From contig NZ_RKLN01000004.1 of assembly GCF_004011835.1 (NCBI RefSeq), positions 256,318-320,317 of the forward strand: a stretch of DNA of 64,000 nucleotides. Reading direction: 5' to 3'. The translations under genes were made by a program, and so were the position numbers. The stretch's first letter is position 1. Each line of letters opens with the position of its first letter. Of the stretch, positions 34,179 to 43,622 are shown piece by piece. Source of the DNA: Rhodococcus spongiicola. Lineage in GTDB: Bacteria > Actinomycetota > Actinomycetes > Mycobacteriales > Mycobacteriaceae. Under the pieces are notes generated by a model. It was given only the letters and a program-made list of their open reading frames with translations, was not told the origin of the DNA and made no database searches.

Positions 34179-35723
34179 TCAGTCCGGCCGGGCGAGGTCG
34201 CGGTGCGATCGCGTCGGCGCCGGTTCCGCCGTCGAGAACGTCAGGGTCCCGTCGTCGACCGGGGTGTCCCGCAGTACGGCGACGTCCCTGTAGTAGTCCA
34301 TCTGCAGGTTCCACGGATCCTCGGTGCCGGCCTGCGGCCACAGGCTCAGAGACCGCTGGATGTACCCGGCGGCGAAGTCGAGCAGCGGCCGCGTCGGCAT
34401 GTCGGGCCGGTCGTTCTCGGCGACGGCGACCGTGGCGCCGCGGCGATCCATTTGTGTCAGCAACCGGCACAGGAAGTCCGCGACCAGGTCGACCTTGAGT
34501 GTCCACGGGGCGTTGACGTAACCGACGGCGAACGAGAAGTTCGGGATGTCGGAAAGCATCGTTCCCTTGAACGCCAGCCGTTTGGTGATGTCGATGGGTT
34601 CGCCGTCGATGCTCAGTTGGACGCCGCCGAGCGCGAGCAGATCGAGCCCGGTCGCGGTGACGATGATGTCGGCGTCGAGGTGCTTTCCGGAGCTGAGCGC
34701 GATGCCGGTCTCGGTGAACGTCTCGATCGTGTCGGTGACGACCGATGCCTTCCCCTTGCGGATCGTCTTGAACAGGTCGCCGCCCGGCACGACGCAAAGG
34801 CGCTGGTCCCACGGGTTGTACCGGGGGTTGAAGTGGGTGTCGACGTCGAAGCCGGCCGGCAGCATTCGCTTGTTGAGCCACCGGATGACGGCCCGCATCT
34901 GCCGAGGGAAGCGTCGGCACAGCTTGTAGAGCCAGACGTTCTGCGCGATGTTCTTCTTGCGGGTGAGCCGGTACCCGCGTTCGTCGCCGAGGATGCGCCG
35001 GAACACGTCGTAGAGTGCATCCTCCGCGGGCAGCGGGATGATGTACGTGGGTGAACGCTGGAGCATCGTGACGTGTTCGGTGGCGTCGGCCATCGCCGGG
35101 ATCAGCGTGACGGCGGTCGACCCGGACCCGATGACGACGACCCGCTTGCCGGCGTAGTCCAGGTCCTCGGGCCAGTGTTGGGGATGCACGATCTGTCCGG
35201 TGAACCGGTCCGCACCCGGGAACTCGGGTGTGTAGCCCTTGTCGTAGTTGTAGTAGCCGGCGGCGCAGAAGAGCCAATTCGCGGTGAACGTCACCGTCTT
35301 GTCGCCGTCGCCGACGCGGGCGGTGACCGTCCAGCGGGCGTCCGCTGGTGACCAGTCGGCGCGGATCACTTTGTGGTCGTAGCGAATACACCCCTCGATG
35401 TCGTACTCGCGAGCGGTTTCGCGGATGTAGTCGAGGATGTCGGCGGCCGGCGCGAGTGCTTTGCGGCCCTTCCACGGCTTGAAGTCGTACCCGTAGGTCT
35501 GCACATCGGAGTCGGAGCGGATACCCGGGTACCGGAACAGGTCCCAGGTGCCGCCGGAGGCCGCGCGGGACTCGAGGATCATCAACGACCGCTCGGGGTG
35601 TTCCCGGCGCAGTCGTGCCGCGACCCCGATCCCGGACAGCCCGGCCCCGACGATGAGGACATCGACGTGGGTGGTTTCGACCGAGCGGTTCTTGGTTCGT
35701 CGTGCGGGGCGTGCGGGGCTCAT
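34179..35723 (-). CDS. EthA-like flavin monooxygenase (Baeyer-Villiger type)
   Basis: From the ATG at 35723, with ggagg upstream, the protein has 514 residues. It has an FAD loop VGAGLSGIGVA near residue 25, GGTWDLFRYPGIRSD, and the Baeyer-Villiger fingerprint FTGQIVHPQHWP near 173. The NADPH loop is VIGSGSTAVT, and NPRYNPWDQRLC lies further on. Similarity to mycobacterial EthA is close throughout. Such enzymes insert oxygen into ketones and can activate thioamide drugs. It is divergent from the enoyl-CoA hydratase pair, which may reflect shared control of ketone or fatty-acid degradation. Confidence 0.9.
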   Translation of the reverse strand: MSPARPARRTKNRSVETTHVDVLIVGAGLSGIGVAARLRREHPERSLMILESRAASGGTWDLFRYPGIRSDSDVQTYGYDFKPWKGRKALAPAADILDYIRETAREYDIEGCIRYDHKVIRADWSPADARWTVTARVGDGDKTVTFTANWLFCAAGYYNYDKGYTPEFPGADRFTGQIVHPQHWPEDLDYAGKRVVVIGSGSTAVTLIPAMADATEHVTMLQRSPTYIIPLPAEDALYDVFRRILGDERGYRLTRKKNIAQNVWLYKLCRRFPRQMRAVIRWLNKRMLPAGFDVDTHFNPRYNPWDQRLCVVPGGDLFKTIRKGKASVVTDTIETFTETGIALSSGKHLDADIIVTATGLDLLALGGVQLSIDGEPIDITKRLAFKGTMLSDIPNFSFAVGYVNAPWTLKVDLVADFLCRLLTQMDRRGATVAVAENDRPDMPTRPLLDFAAGYIQRSLSLWPQAGTEDPWNLQMDYYRDVAVLRDTPVDDGTLTFSTAEPAPTRSHRDLARPD

Positions 35724-35938
35724 CGAATCCTCCGGGTGCGCTTGCTGGGAACCTCTTCTGTCCTGCACGATATCCCGATCGGTCGCTTTTGCGAGACCGA
35801 CGCGGGCAGATTCTCGCGGCGGAGTACCGTTTGCTCGCAGCGATGATTCCCATTGTCGTTCCAGTCCCCACCCGGGACTTGTCGTTCCAGCCCCTACCAG
35901 GGGCGACGGGACTGTCCACCTGGACAAGGAGAGGCGCC

Positions 35939-36676
35939 GTGACCACTTTCGCCACCCTCGACGTCTCCGAGCAGCCCGACCGTGTCGTCGTCACCCTCGA
36001 CCGACCCGCACAACGCAACGCCATCAACGCGGAGATGATCGGTGAGCTGCACAAGGTCTGCGCGCGCCTCGAGGCGGAGCCGAAGCTACTGCTGCTCACC
36101 GGCCGCGGAGACCATTTCGCGGGCGGCGCCGACATCTCTGAGCTGCGGGCCCGCGGCCGTGACGACGCGCTCGCCGGGATCAACCGCAACCTGTTCGACC
36201 GGATCGGGCGGCTGCCGCTGCCCACCGTCGCCGCCGTGAGTGGCTTCGCCCTCGGAGGCGGAGCCGAACTGTCCTACGCGTGCGATATTCGCATCGCCAC
36301 CTCGACCGCGAGGTTCGGCAACCCCGAGCCGGGGTTGGGAATCATGGCTGCGGCGGGAGCGAGTTACCGACTGCCGCAGCTGGTGGGCACGTCGGTGGCC
36401 AAGCAGGTTCTGCTCGGCGGGCACGTGCTCGATGCCGACGCCGCCCTGCGCACCGGCCTCGTCCTCGAGGTCGTCGATCCCGGAACTCACGTCGAGGCGG
36501 CCCACCGGCTGCTCGATCGCATCGCTCGTTTCGCGCCGCTCGCGCTGCGTCTGACCAAGACGATCGTCGACGTCCCCGGCGCGCACCCGTTCGCCGACGA
36601 CATCGCCCAGGCGGTGCTGTTCGAAACCGACGACAAACGCGACCGCATGACCGCATTCCTGGAGAGGAAGACATGA
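35939..36676 (+). CDS. Enoyl-CoA hydratase/isomerase
   Basis: From the GTG at 35939, with aaggagag upstream, the protein has 245 residues. It carries the crotonase fold: RPAQRNAINAEM, the oxyanion loop FAGGADISEL near residue 62, and GFALGGGAELSYACDIRIAT with the second oxyanion glycines, then FGNPEPGLGI. A Glu at the usual catalytic position in PEPGLG is present. It hydrates enoyl-CoA in beta-oxidation or aromatic degradation. It overlaps the next gene by 4 bp (ATGA), forming a two-step operon. Confidence 0.88.
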   Translation: MTTFATLDVSEQPDRVVVTLDRPAQRNAINAEMIGELHKVCARLEAEPKLLLLTGRGDHFAGGADISELRARGRDDALAGINRNLFDRIGRLPLPTVAAVSGFALGGGAELSYACDIRIATSTARFGNPEPGLGIMAAAGASYRLPQLVGTSVAKQVLLGGHVLDADAALRTGLVLEVVDPGTHVEAAHRLLDRIARFAPLALRLTKTIVDVPGAHPFADDIAQAVLFETDDKRDRMTAFLERKT

Positions 36677-37542
36677 CCGAGATCCACGCCCCCGCTCGAG
36701 TGGCGGTGGTCGGTGGCGGCCGCATGGGCGCGGGCATCGCGCAGGTCTTCGCCACCCTCGGAAGCGAGGTTGTCATCGCCGAGACGGGCGATCAGGCGGC
36801 CGCCCGTGCCCGGGTGGCCACCGGGCTGAGCCGCGCCGACGAGCGGGGCAAGCTGATCGGTTCCACCCCGGACGAGATCCTCGAGCGCGTCTCCACCGTC
36901 TCCGCACCGTCGGAGCTGCCTGATGAGGTCGACCTGGTGGTCGAGGCGGTCCCGGAGAATCCGGGGCTGAAGATCGAGGTGCTCGCAGCGATCGACAAGA
37001 CCGTCCGCGCCGACGCTGTGATCGTCAGCAACACCAGCTCCCTGTCCATCACCGAACTCGGCGCCGCCCTTAATGATCCGAGCCGGTTCCTCGGGATGCA
37101 CTTCTTCAACCCCGTGCCGGTGTCGGCGCTGGTGGAGGTCGTGACCGCCCCCGCGACCGCCGACGCGGTGATAGACCAGGTCGTCGCATGGGTGGCTCTG
37201 CTGGGTAAGACCGAGGTGGTGATCAACGACTCCCCCGGTTTCGCCACCAGCCGCCTGGGCGTGTGCCTGGGGCTGGAGGCGATCCGCATGCTGGAAGAGG
37301 GAGTCGCCGACGCCGCCGCGATCGACCGCGCCATGGAACTGGGGTACCGCCACCCGATTGGACCGCTGCGCTCCACCGACCTGGTCGGCCTCGACGTGCG
37401 ACTGGCGATCGCCGAACACCTGGCTGCCACCCTCGGTCCGCGTTTCGAGCCGCCGAAACTGCTGCGTGAGAAGGTGGGGCGGGGTGAACTCGGACGAAAG
37501 TCCGGCCAGGGCTTCTTCTCCTGGACCGGTCCGGGGTTCTGA
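36673..37542 (+). CDS. 3-hydroxyacyl-CoA (3-hydroxybutyryl-CoA) dehydrogenase
   Basis: This 289-residue protein has an N-terminal NAD loop VVGGGRMGAGIAQVFA, the strand SNTSSLSI, and the active-site GMHFFNPVPVSALVE with the catalytic His. The all-helical C-terminal domain has SPGFATSRLG and the typical ending LGRKSGQGFFSW. It oxidises 3-hydroxyacyl-CoA to the 3-keto form. It is coupled by a 4-bp overlap to the enoyl-CoA hydratase gene. Whether the pathway is beta-oxidation or phenylacetate-like degradation is not decided by the sequence. Confidence 0.9.
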   Translation: MTEIHAPARVAVVGGGRMGAGIAQVFATLGSEVVIAETGDQAAARARVATGLSRADERGKLIGSTPDEILERVSTVSAPSELPDEVDLVVEAVPENPGLKIEVLAAIDKTVRADAVIVSNTSSLSITELGAALNDPSRFLGMHFFNPVPVSALVEVVTAPATADAVIDQVVAWVALLGKTEVVINDSPGFATSRLGVCLGLEAIRMLEEGVADAAAIDRAMELGYRHPIGPLRSTDLVGLDVRLAIAEHLAATLGPRFEPPKLLREKVGRGELGRKSGQGFFSWTGPGF

Positions 37543-37592
37543 CGCCGGGGTCTTCGGCGGACGTCACTACCAGCTCGGCCCATAGATCACGG

Positions 37593-38033
37593 TCAGTCTT
37601 CGATCGCCGACTTGATCCGTAACGCGAACGCGGGGGCATCCTTTCGGGCCGCACGGACCGCGAGTGGTGCGATGACCTTGCCGATTCCGTGACCCTCGAG
37701 CTCGTTGAAGATCGTCACCTTCGTCCCATCGCCGGACGGTTCCAGGTCGTAGCCGCCCTCGACTGCGGTCACGACGTTCTTCGACCGCTCGGACCACCGA
37801 ATGCGTCGCGGTGCTTCGAATTCCGTGATCTCGAACTCGCGCTCGGTGGTCACGCCTGCGTCCTTGACCGTGCTGGCGAAGACGGTCCCCACGCCAGGCG
37901 GTCCGGGCGTCTTCTTGGCGATCTGCTGAACTCTGGGACTGAACTTCGGATCGTTGGTGCCGGCCGCGAGGAATTCGAACACCTTGTCGATGGGCCGATC
38001 CACCACCGTCGTGCCTTCGAAACGTGCTGACAT
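37593..38033 (-). CDS. SRPBCC-family protein
   Basis: This 146-residue protein has the START/polyketide-cyclase-like fold pattern: TTVVDRPIDKVFEFLAAGTN near the start, a central set of strands (REFEITEFEAPRRIRW), then GTKVTIFNEL and a long C-terminal helix VIAPLAVRAARKDAPAFAL. These proteins form a hydrophobic cavity that binds small ligands or lipids. No enzymatic residues can be assigned. It is convergent with the hydroxyacyl-CoA dehydrogenase and divergent from aminopeptidase N. Confidence 0.8.
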   Translation of the reverse strand: MSARFEGTTVVDRPIDKVFEFLAAGTNDPKFSPRVQQIAKKTPGPPGVGTVFASTVKDAGVTTEREFEITEFEAPRRIRWSERSKNVVTAVEGGYDLEPSGDGTKVTIFNELEGHGIGKVIAPLAVRAARKDAPAFALRIKSAIED

Positions 38034-38102
38034 GTCGGGCCCCGTTCGATGCGGTTGACCTTAGACCGTTCGGACTCTACTAGCGGTGGCAGGATCGAGG
38101 GC

Positions 38103-40601
38103 GTGAGTATCGCGAATCTGACCCGTGCCGAAACCGCAGCGCGATCCTCGGGAGTGACTGTCCGCTCCTATCGGGTCGAACTGGACGTCACGGGCGCACC
38201 CGACGGCACCGAAGCGGGGTTCCTCACCACCACGACAGTGGAGTTCGACTCCTCCGCAACCGAGACTTGGCTCGACTTCATCGGCCTCGAGATCCGTTCC
38301 GTGATCGTCAACGGTCAGTTCGTGGACGTCGACTACGACGGCGCTCGGATCGCGCTGCACGGTTTGCGGCGGTCCAACACCGTCGTGGTCAGCGCCGTGG
38401 GTGAGTACAGCCGTTCCGGTGAGGGCCTGCACCGTTTCCACGATCCGGTCGACGGGCAGACCTACCTCTACACGCAGTACGAACCGGCGGACGCGCGACG
38501 GGTGTTCGCGTGCTTCGAGCAGCCGGACATGAAGGCGCCGTTCACGTTCGCGGTCGCCGCGCCGAGTGGCTGGGAGGTGACATCGAACCGGTCGGCGGCG
38601 ATCGCCGAGGACGACGGGGACGGTCAGACGGTGGAGTTCTCCCCCACCCTGCCGATCTCCACGTACATCACGTCCATCGTCGCCGGTCCCTATCATCGTG
38701 TCGAATCCGTCTGGCGTCGTGGTGATCTCGAAGTTCCCTTGGGGATACTGTGTAGAGCATCGCTCGCACGCTACCTCGACGCCGACACGATATTCGAGGT
38801 CACGAAACAGGGCCTCGACTTCTTCGCCGAGCACTTCGACTACCCGTACCCCTGGGGCAAGTACGACCAGGCGTTCGTGCCCGAGTACAACCTCGGCGCG
38901 ATGGAGAACCCCGGTTGCGTGACGTTCACCGAGGCGTACGTCTTCCGAGGTGCCGCCACCGCAGCCCAGTACGAGGCGCGCGCCAACACGATCCTGCACG
39001 AGATGGCGCACATGTGGTTCGGGGACCTCGTCACGATGGTGTGGTGGGACGACCTGTGGCTGAAGGAATCCTTCGCCGACTACATGGGGGCACTCGCGAG
39101 CGCGGAGGCCACCGAGTGGAGCGACGCATGGGTGGCCTTCGCGAATCGGCGTAAGGCATGGGCATATTCGCAGGACCAACTTCCGACGACACATCCGATC
39201 GTCGCCGACATCGTCGATCTCGAGGCCGCGAAACTGAACTTCGACGGCATCACGTACGCGAAGGGGGCGAGCGTTCTCAAACAGTTGGTCACCTACACGG
39301 GACGGGACGCATTCTTCGAGGGTGTGCGCCGCTACTTCCGAGACCACGCTTTCGGTAACACGACACTTGCCGACCTGCTGGCGGAACTGTCGGCGGGCTC
39401 GGGCAGGGATCTGGGGTCCTGGGCGGGGGCGTGGCTGCAGACCACTGGGGTGTCCACCCTGACCCTCGAGTCCGGCGCCGACGGGCTCGAGATCGTGCAG
39501 ACCGATCCGCGGCCACACCGACTCGCGGTCGGCCTCTACGACTTCGACGACTCGGGCGACCTGGTGCTCCGGGACCGGATGGAACTGGATGTGGACGCCG
39601 AACGCACGCCGGTCTCGTTGCCGGATGCGGCTCTGCGCCTGCTCAACGACGGCGACCTGACCTACGCGAAGGTGCGCCTCGACGAGCAGTCGCTCGATGC
39701 TGTGGAGAACTCGCTGAGCCGTGTCGTCGATCCGCTCGCCCGCGGGCTGATCTGGTCCGCCCTGTGGAACGCCACCCGCGACGGTGAACTCGATCCCGCC
39801 CGGTATCTGTCGATCGCAAAGGAGTTCGTGCCGGCAGAGACCAATATGGCTTTGTTGACGACGGTCCTGGCGAACGCGTCGTTCGCGATCGGCCACTTCC
39901 TGCCCGTCGCCGAGCGGTCGCCGTGGAGAAGCGTCTGGCTCGAGACCAGTTGGAATGCAATGAACGAATCCGGTCCCGGATCGGGCGCTCAGCTGGCATG
40001 GGCGCGCGCGGCAGCGGCAGCGGCTGTCTTCGATGACCGCCGAGCCACCGCCATCCGCGAGATACTCGCCGGCGACCGCCCGGCACCGGACGGCCTGTCC
40101 CTGGACCCGGACCTGAGGTGGGCGCTGTGGACGGCGCTGTCCGCGACCGGGTACGCCGACCCGGATGATCTCGACGGCGAGTTGACGCGCGACGACACCG
40201 CGTCGGGCCGCACTGCACAGCTACGCGCCCTCGCGGCGCGCCCGGATGCGGAGGTGAAGGCGCGGGCCTGGGCCTCGGCGCTCGAGGACACGGCGCTCAG
40301 CAACGATCACCTCGACGCGGTCATCGGTGGATTCCGGGCGGGGGACCGACGGGATCTGGTCGCCCGCTACGACGACGCCTACTTCGCGGTGATCCGCGAC
40401 GTGTGGGCGCAGCGCAGCATCGAGCTGGCTCGGCGCATCGTCCTGGGACTGTTCCCGGCATCGGAGTCTCTCGACCGGGTCGACTCGTGGCTCGATGCAA
40501 ACGCGGACGCGCCCGGTGCTCTGCGCCGCCTGGTGATCGAACAACGCGATCACCTCCGCAGGGATCTGGACGTTCGATCTCGGAATGTTAACGACGGATA
40601 A
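38103..40601 (+). CDS. pepN: Aminopeptidase N (M1 family)
   Basis: From the GTG at 38103 (SIANLTRAETAARS, gaggg upstream) the protein has 832 residues, as usual for actinobacterial PepN. The GAMEN exopeptidase motif is in NLGAMENPGCV near residue 264. The zinc site HEMAH with the downstream Glu in WLKESFADYMG is near 298-320. The C-terminal ~300 residues are the helical ERAP1-like domain. It removes N-terminal amino acids from peptides in the cytoplasm. An alternative start 54 bp upstream adds residues not typical of the family. Confidence 0.93.
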   Translation: MSIANLTRAETAARSSGVTVRSYRVELDVTGAPDGTEAGFLTTTTVEFDSSATETWLDFIGLEIRSVIVNGQFVDVDYDGARIALHGLRRSNTVVVSAVGEYSRSGEGLHRFHDPVDGQTYLYTQYEPADARRVFACFEQPDMKAPFTFAVAAPSGWEVTSNRSAAIAEDDGDGQTVEFSPTLPISTYITSIVAGPYHRVESVWRRGDLEVPLGILCRASLARYLDADTIFEVTKQGLDFFAEHFDYPYPWGKYDQAFVPEYNLGAMENPGCVTFTEAYVFRGAATAAQYEARANTILHEMAHMWFGDLVTMVWWDDLWLKESFADYMGALASAEATEWSDAWVAFANRRKAWAYSQDQLPTTHPIVADIVDLEAAKLNFDGITYAKGASVLKQLVTYTGRDAFFEGVRRYFRDHAFGNTTLADLLAELSAGSGRDLGSWAGAWLQTTGVSTLTLESGADGLEIVQTDPRPHRLAVGLYDFDDSGDLVLRDRMELDVDAERTPVSLPDAALRLLNDGDLTYAKVRLDEQSLDAVENSLSRVVDPLARGLIWSALWNATRDGELDPARYLSIAKEFVPAETNMALLTTVLANASFAIGHFLPVAERSPWRSVWLETSWNAMNESGPGSGAQLAWARAAAAAAVFDDRRATAIREILAGDRPAPDGLSLDPDLRWALWTALSATGYADPDDLDGELTRDDTASGRTAQLRALAARPDAEVKARAWASALEDTALSNDHLDAVIGGFRAGDRRDLVARYDDAYFAVIRDVWAQRSIELARRIVLGLFPASESLDRVDSWLDANADAPGALRRLVIEQRDHLRRDLDVRSRNVNDG

Positions 40602-40765
40602 CGTTGCCTTTGCCCGAACAAGACCAGAGTTTCCTTCCTGTAATAGCTCGTCTGTCAGCCCTTTCTCAGCTTGGAATCCGTTCCGACGCTCGGCTACACA
40701 TGCATTGGCGCCAAGAACGGCGGCACGACGAAGCACTCGCTTCACAGCTGGAAAGAGGTAGGAAT

Positions 40766-40876
40766 ATGGAAACCGGTTCGGTCGACATGGACACGGTCGT
40801 CGCGGGTGCGGACGCGGTGGGAGCGGTCGCTGGAGTCGTCTCCGCTGTCGGTCTGCTCGCTGGACTCTTCGTCTAA
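40766..40876 (+). CDS. 36-residue hydrophobic peptide
   Basis: An ATG at 40766 preceded by aaagaggtagg opens a 36-codon gene starting METGSVDMDTVVAGADAVG. The rest is a single glycine/alanine/valine-rich hydrophobic helix ending in LLAGLFV. A strong hairpin terminator follows 28 bp after the stop, so this is a transcription unit of its own rather than chance reading. It could be a small membrane peptide, a porin-like helical peptide of the PorA/PorH sort, or a toxin. I recognise no family. Confidence 0.6.
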   Translation: METGSVDMDTVVAGADAVGAVAGVVSAVGLLAGLFV

Positions 40877-40904
40877 TACGTGTGGCCGGTATCGGCCAAT
40901 CAGT

Positions 40905-40939
40905 TCGGGCCCGAAGCCGTTCGTCGGCTTCGGGCCCGA
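40905..40939 (+). terminator. Strong hairpin after the small peptide gene
   Basis: A perfect 15-bp stem, tcgggcccgaagccg at 40905-40919 with 40925-40939, has loop ttcgt. There is no long T tract, as is common in high-GC actinobacteria. Confidence 0.75.
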
Positions 40940-41063
40940 GCCGTGTTCGACATGTGCTGTGGTGACGCCGGTTAGGCGACATTCTTGGGTCCGTTTCGGG
41001 CGGTAGGCTGGCAGCGGTCACAACCCCGAGTGGGCTCGAGTGCACGTCGCTGGGAGGCGCGTC

Positions 41064-41825
41064 ATGAGCACCGCCTTGGCGACTCCCGGTCTCGCCCTGT
41101 TCGCACTGTGCGTCGTCATGGTCGCGCTCACGGCGGTCGTGTACCAGTTCGCGGGCCTCGGCAATCCCCTGACCGCGCCCTGGGCGGCGGCTCGCGGTGC
41201 GGTTCAGCTCACTGCGGTGTCACTGATCTTGGCCGCAGCGCTCATCCATCTCTGGTCGTCGTTTCTGGTTCTGGCTGCGATGTTCGTTGCGGCAGCGGTC
41301 ACGGCGGGCCGACGAGCGAAGGCCGGCCGGTCTGCGGCGTGGCTGTCGGTGGCGCTCGTATCCGGTATCGGGTTGGTGATTCCGCTGATGTTGGTCAGCG
41401 GGGTGGTGCCGATGACGGGCGTGGCACTGGTGCCCATCGGCGGCATCGTGATGGGCAATGCGATGATCGCGACGGCACTGGCCGCCAAGCGTGGTCTCGA
41501 CGCGATCGAACTACGGATTGGTGAGGTCGAGGCGGGCCTGAGCCTGGGCCTGAGTGTCCGGGATGCGCGCATGGAGGTGGTCGGATCCGCGGTGTCGGAT
41601 GCGCTGCTGCCCGGGGTGGACCAGACCCGAACGGTCGGTCTGGTGACATTGCCCGGCGCGTTCGTCGGGGTGCTGCTCGCGACCGAGTCCGCGGTCCAGG
41701 CGGGTGCCGTGCAGATCCTCGTCCTCGTGGCCCTGCTCCTCGCCCAGACGTGTTCGGTGGCGGTCGCGATCGAACTCGTCGCTCGCGGGATCGTCGACCG
41801 CACCGGGACTCGCACGTTGCGCTGA
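41064..41825 (+). CDS. fetB: FetB-like ABC permease (UPF0014)
   Basis: From the ATG at 41064 (gggaggcg upstream) the protein has 253 residues and about seven membrane helices. Family landmarks are RGAVQLTAVSLILA near residue 40, VPIGGIVMGNAMIA, and VGLVTLPGAFVGVLLA before the last helices. In E. coli FetB works with the ATPase FetA and is linked to iron export and peroxide resistance. No FetA-like ATPase lies beside it here, so a partner would have to come from elsewhere. It is followed by secreted phosphatases on the same strand. Confidence 0.82.
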   Translation: MSTALATPGLALFALCVVMVALTAVVYQFAGLGNPLTAPWAAARGAVQLTAVSLILAAALIHLWSSFLVLAAMFVAAAVTAGRRAKAGRSAAWLSVALVSGIGLVIPLMLVSGVVPMTGVALVPIGGIVMGNAMIATALAAKRGLDAIELRIGEVEAGLSLGLSVRDARMEVVGSAVSDALLPGVDQTRTVGLVTLPGAFVGVLLATESAVQAGAVQILVLVALLLAQTCSVAVAIELVARGIVDRTGTRTLR

Positions 41826-41942
41826 GAACCTTCTCAAATCGAACATCGTGTGAACACTCGAGAATTCACACGGATGAGAGTTGAACCACGTTACGAGTTG
41901 TGCTGTGATCCTCCGGTGCTAGATAACAACGAGATCACTGGC

Positions 41943-43622
41943 GTGAGCCGACGCGGCGTGTTGCGTGGGTCGATGGTGCTGGCGGGAGCCGGACTGGTCG
42001 CCGCCACGACTACGGGACAAGCCCAGGCCCAGGCCCCGGCCGAGGGCTCGACACCAGGGTTCGTCCACGGTGTGGCGTCGGGCGATCCCCTCCCCGACCG
42101 GGTAATCATCTGGACCCGCATCACCCCCTCCGGTGACGCGCTGCCGGGCTCGGGCGTGGGTCAGATGGTCTCGCTGTCCTGGCAGGTCGCGACCGATCCG
42201 GAGTTCGCGAACGTGGTGCGGAGCGGCACCGCGAGCACCGGCCCAGAGGCCGACCACACCGTGAAAGTCGACGTCACCGGGTTGCGCCCCGGCACCGGGT
42301 ACTTCTACCGGTTCACGGCGCTCGGGCTGACGTCTCCGGTCGGACGCACGCGCACCGCCCCCGCGGACGACGCTGATCTCAGCGCCCTCAGGTTCGGCGT
42401 CGTGTCGTGCTCCAACTGGGAGGCCGGCTACTTCGCGTCCTACCGGCACCTTGCCGCGCGTGACGATCTCGACGCGATCCTGCACATGGGTGACTACATC
42501 TACGAATACGGTCGCGGCGAGTACGGCGGCAAGGACGGCTCCGTTCGACTGCACGATCCGGAGCACCCGATCGTCTCCCTCGCCGACTATCGGATCCGGC
42601 ACGCGCAGTACAAGACCGACCCCGATCTGATGGCATTGCATGCCAAGTTGCCGTTCATCGTGACGTGGGACGACCACGAGAGCGCCGATAACGCCTACGT
42701 CGGCGGCGCCGAGAACCACGATCCGGCCACGGAGGGCGATTGGGGCGCGCGCAAGGCCGCATCGACACAGGCCTACTTCGAGTGGATGCCGGTCCGCGTC
42801 AACGGCACGGGCAGCGACGCCGCGCTCTACCGGCGTTTCCGGTTCGGCAATCTCGCCGAGCTCTCCATGCTCGACCTGCGCACTTACCGCAACGAACCGT
42901 CCTCCCCCGCTGGCGGGTGGCGCACCATCGACTCCCCCGATCGGACGATCACCGGCCGTGAGCAGATGGAGTGGCTGACCGGCGGTATCGTCACCTCGCC
43001 GACGCAGTGGAAGCTGGTCGGCAACCCGGTGATGATCTCACCCGTCATGTTCCCGCCGCTCGACCGCAACACGACGGCGGCGCTCACCGAATTGGCCGGT
43101 CTGCCCGACGAGGGGATCCCCTACGGCACCGACCAGTGGGACGGCTATCCAGCGGACCGGCGCAGACTCTATGACGCGATCAGCGCGAACGGGGTCCGCA
43201 ATACGGTCTTCCTCACCGGCGACATCCACACCTCCTGGGCGTGCGACCTGCCGGTGGATGCGGCGAATTACCCGGCCGCGGGCACGGTCGGCACCGAGTT
43301 GGTGGTGCCGTCGGTGAGCTCCAACAACATCGACGAAATGTTGGGCGTTCCGCCGCGCACCGCCACCCTCCTCGCCGAGGAGGCAATCAAGACGACCAAC
43401 CGTCATGTGCGGTACGTCGAACTCGACTCCCACGGCTACACCGTGTTCGAGGTGAACAAGCAAGGGGCACAGATGGACTGGTTCTACATCAACGATCCGG
43501 CGGATCCGAACGCCACGTCCCGGCACGCGATGAGCTACCGGGTCGCCGACGGCACCCAGCAGGTCCATCCGGTCGCGGCCCCGCTCGATCCCGCGGGCTA
43601 CCGTCCGGGAGCGGGCGCATGA
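41943..43622 (+). CDS. phoD: PhoD-family alkaline phosphatase, Tat-exported
   Basis: A twin-arginine signal SRRGVLRGSMVLAGAGL is at the N-terminus. I list the GTG at 41943; the frame is open back to 41850 and starts at 41916 or 41874 are also possible. The mature enzyme has the PhoD pattern: VASGDPLPDRVIIWTR, the metal-binding GVVSCSNWEAGYF, HMGDYIYEYGRGEY, TWDDHES and LTGDIHTSW near the end. It hydrolyses phosphate esters outside the membrane with a metal centre. It overlaps the next phosphatase gene by 4 bp, so the two should be made together. Confidence 0.9.
   Translation: MSRRGVLRGSMVLAGAGLVAATTTGQAQAQAPAEGSTPGFVHGVASGDPLPDRVIIWTRITPSGDALPGSGVGQMVSLSWQVATDPEFANVVRSGTASTGPEADHTVKVDVTGLRPGTGYFYRFTALGLTSPVGRTRTAPADDADLSALRFGVVSCSNWEAGYFASYRHLAARDDLDAILHMGDYIYEYGRGEYGGKDGSVRLHDPEHPIVSLADYRIRHAQYKTDPDLMALHAKLPFIVTWDDHESADNAYVGGAENHDPATEGDWGARKAASTQAYFEWMPVRVNGTGSDAALYRRFRFGNLAELSMLDLRTYRNEPSSPAGGWRTIDSPDRTITGREQMEWLTGGIVTSPTQWKLVGNPVMISPVMFPPLDRNTTAALTELAGLPDEGIPYGTDQWDGYPADRRRLYDAISANGVRNTVFLTGDIHTSWACDLPVDAANYPAAGTVGTELVVPSVSSNNIDEMLGVPPRTATLLAEEAIKTTNRHVRYVELDSHGYTVFEVNKQGAQMDWFYINDPADPNATSRHAMSYRVADGTQQVHPVAAPLDPAGYRPGAGA

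Noticed and set aside
38061-39896. 611-codon minus-strand frame
   Set aside because: Antisense shadow of aminopeptidase N, whose zinc site and GAMEN motif are intact.
40604-40765. N-terminal extension of the 36-residue peptide to 90 residues
   Set aside because: The extension is polar and arginine-rich, and the ATG at 40766 has the only good ribosome binding site.
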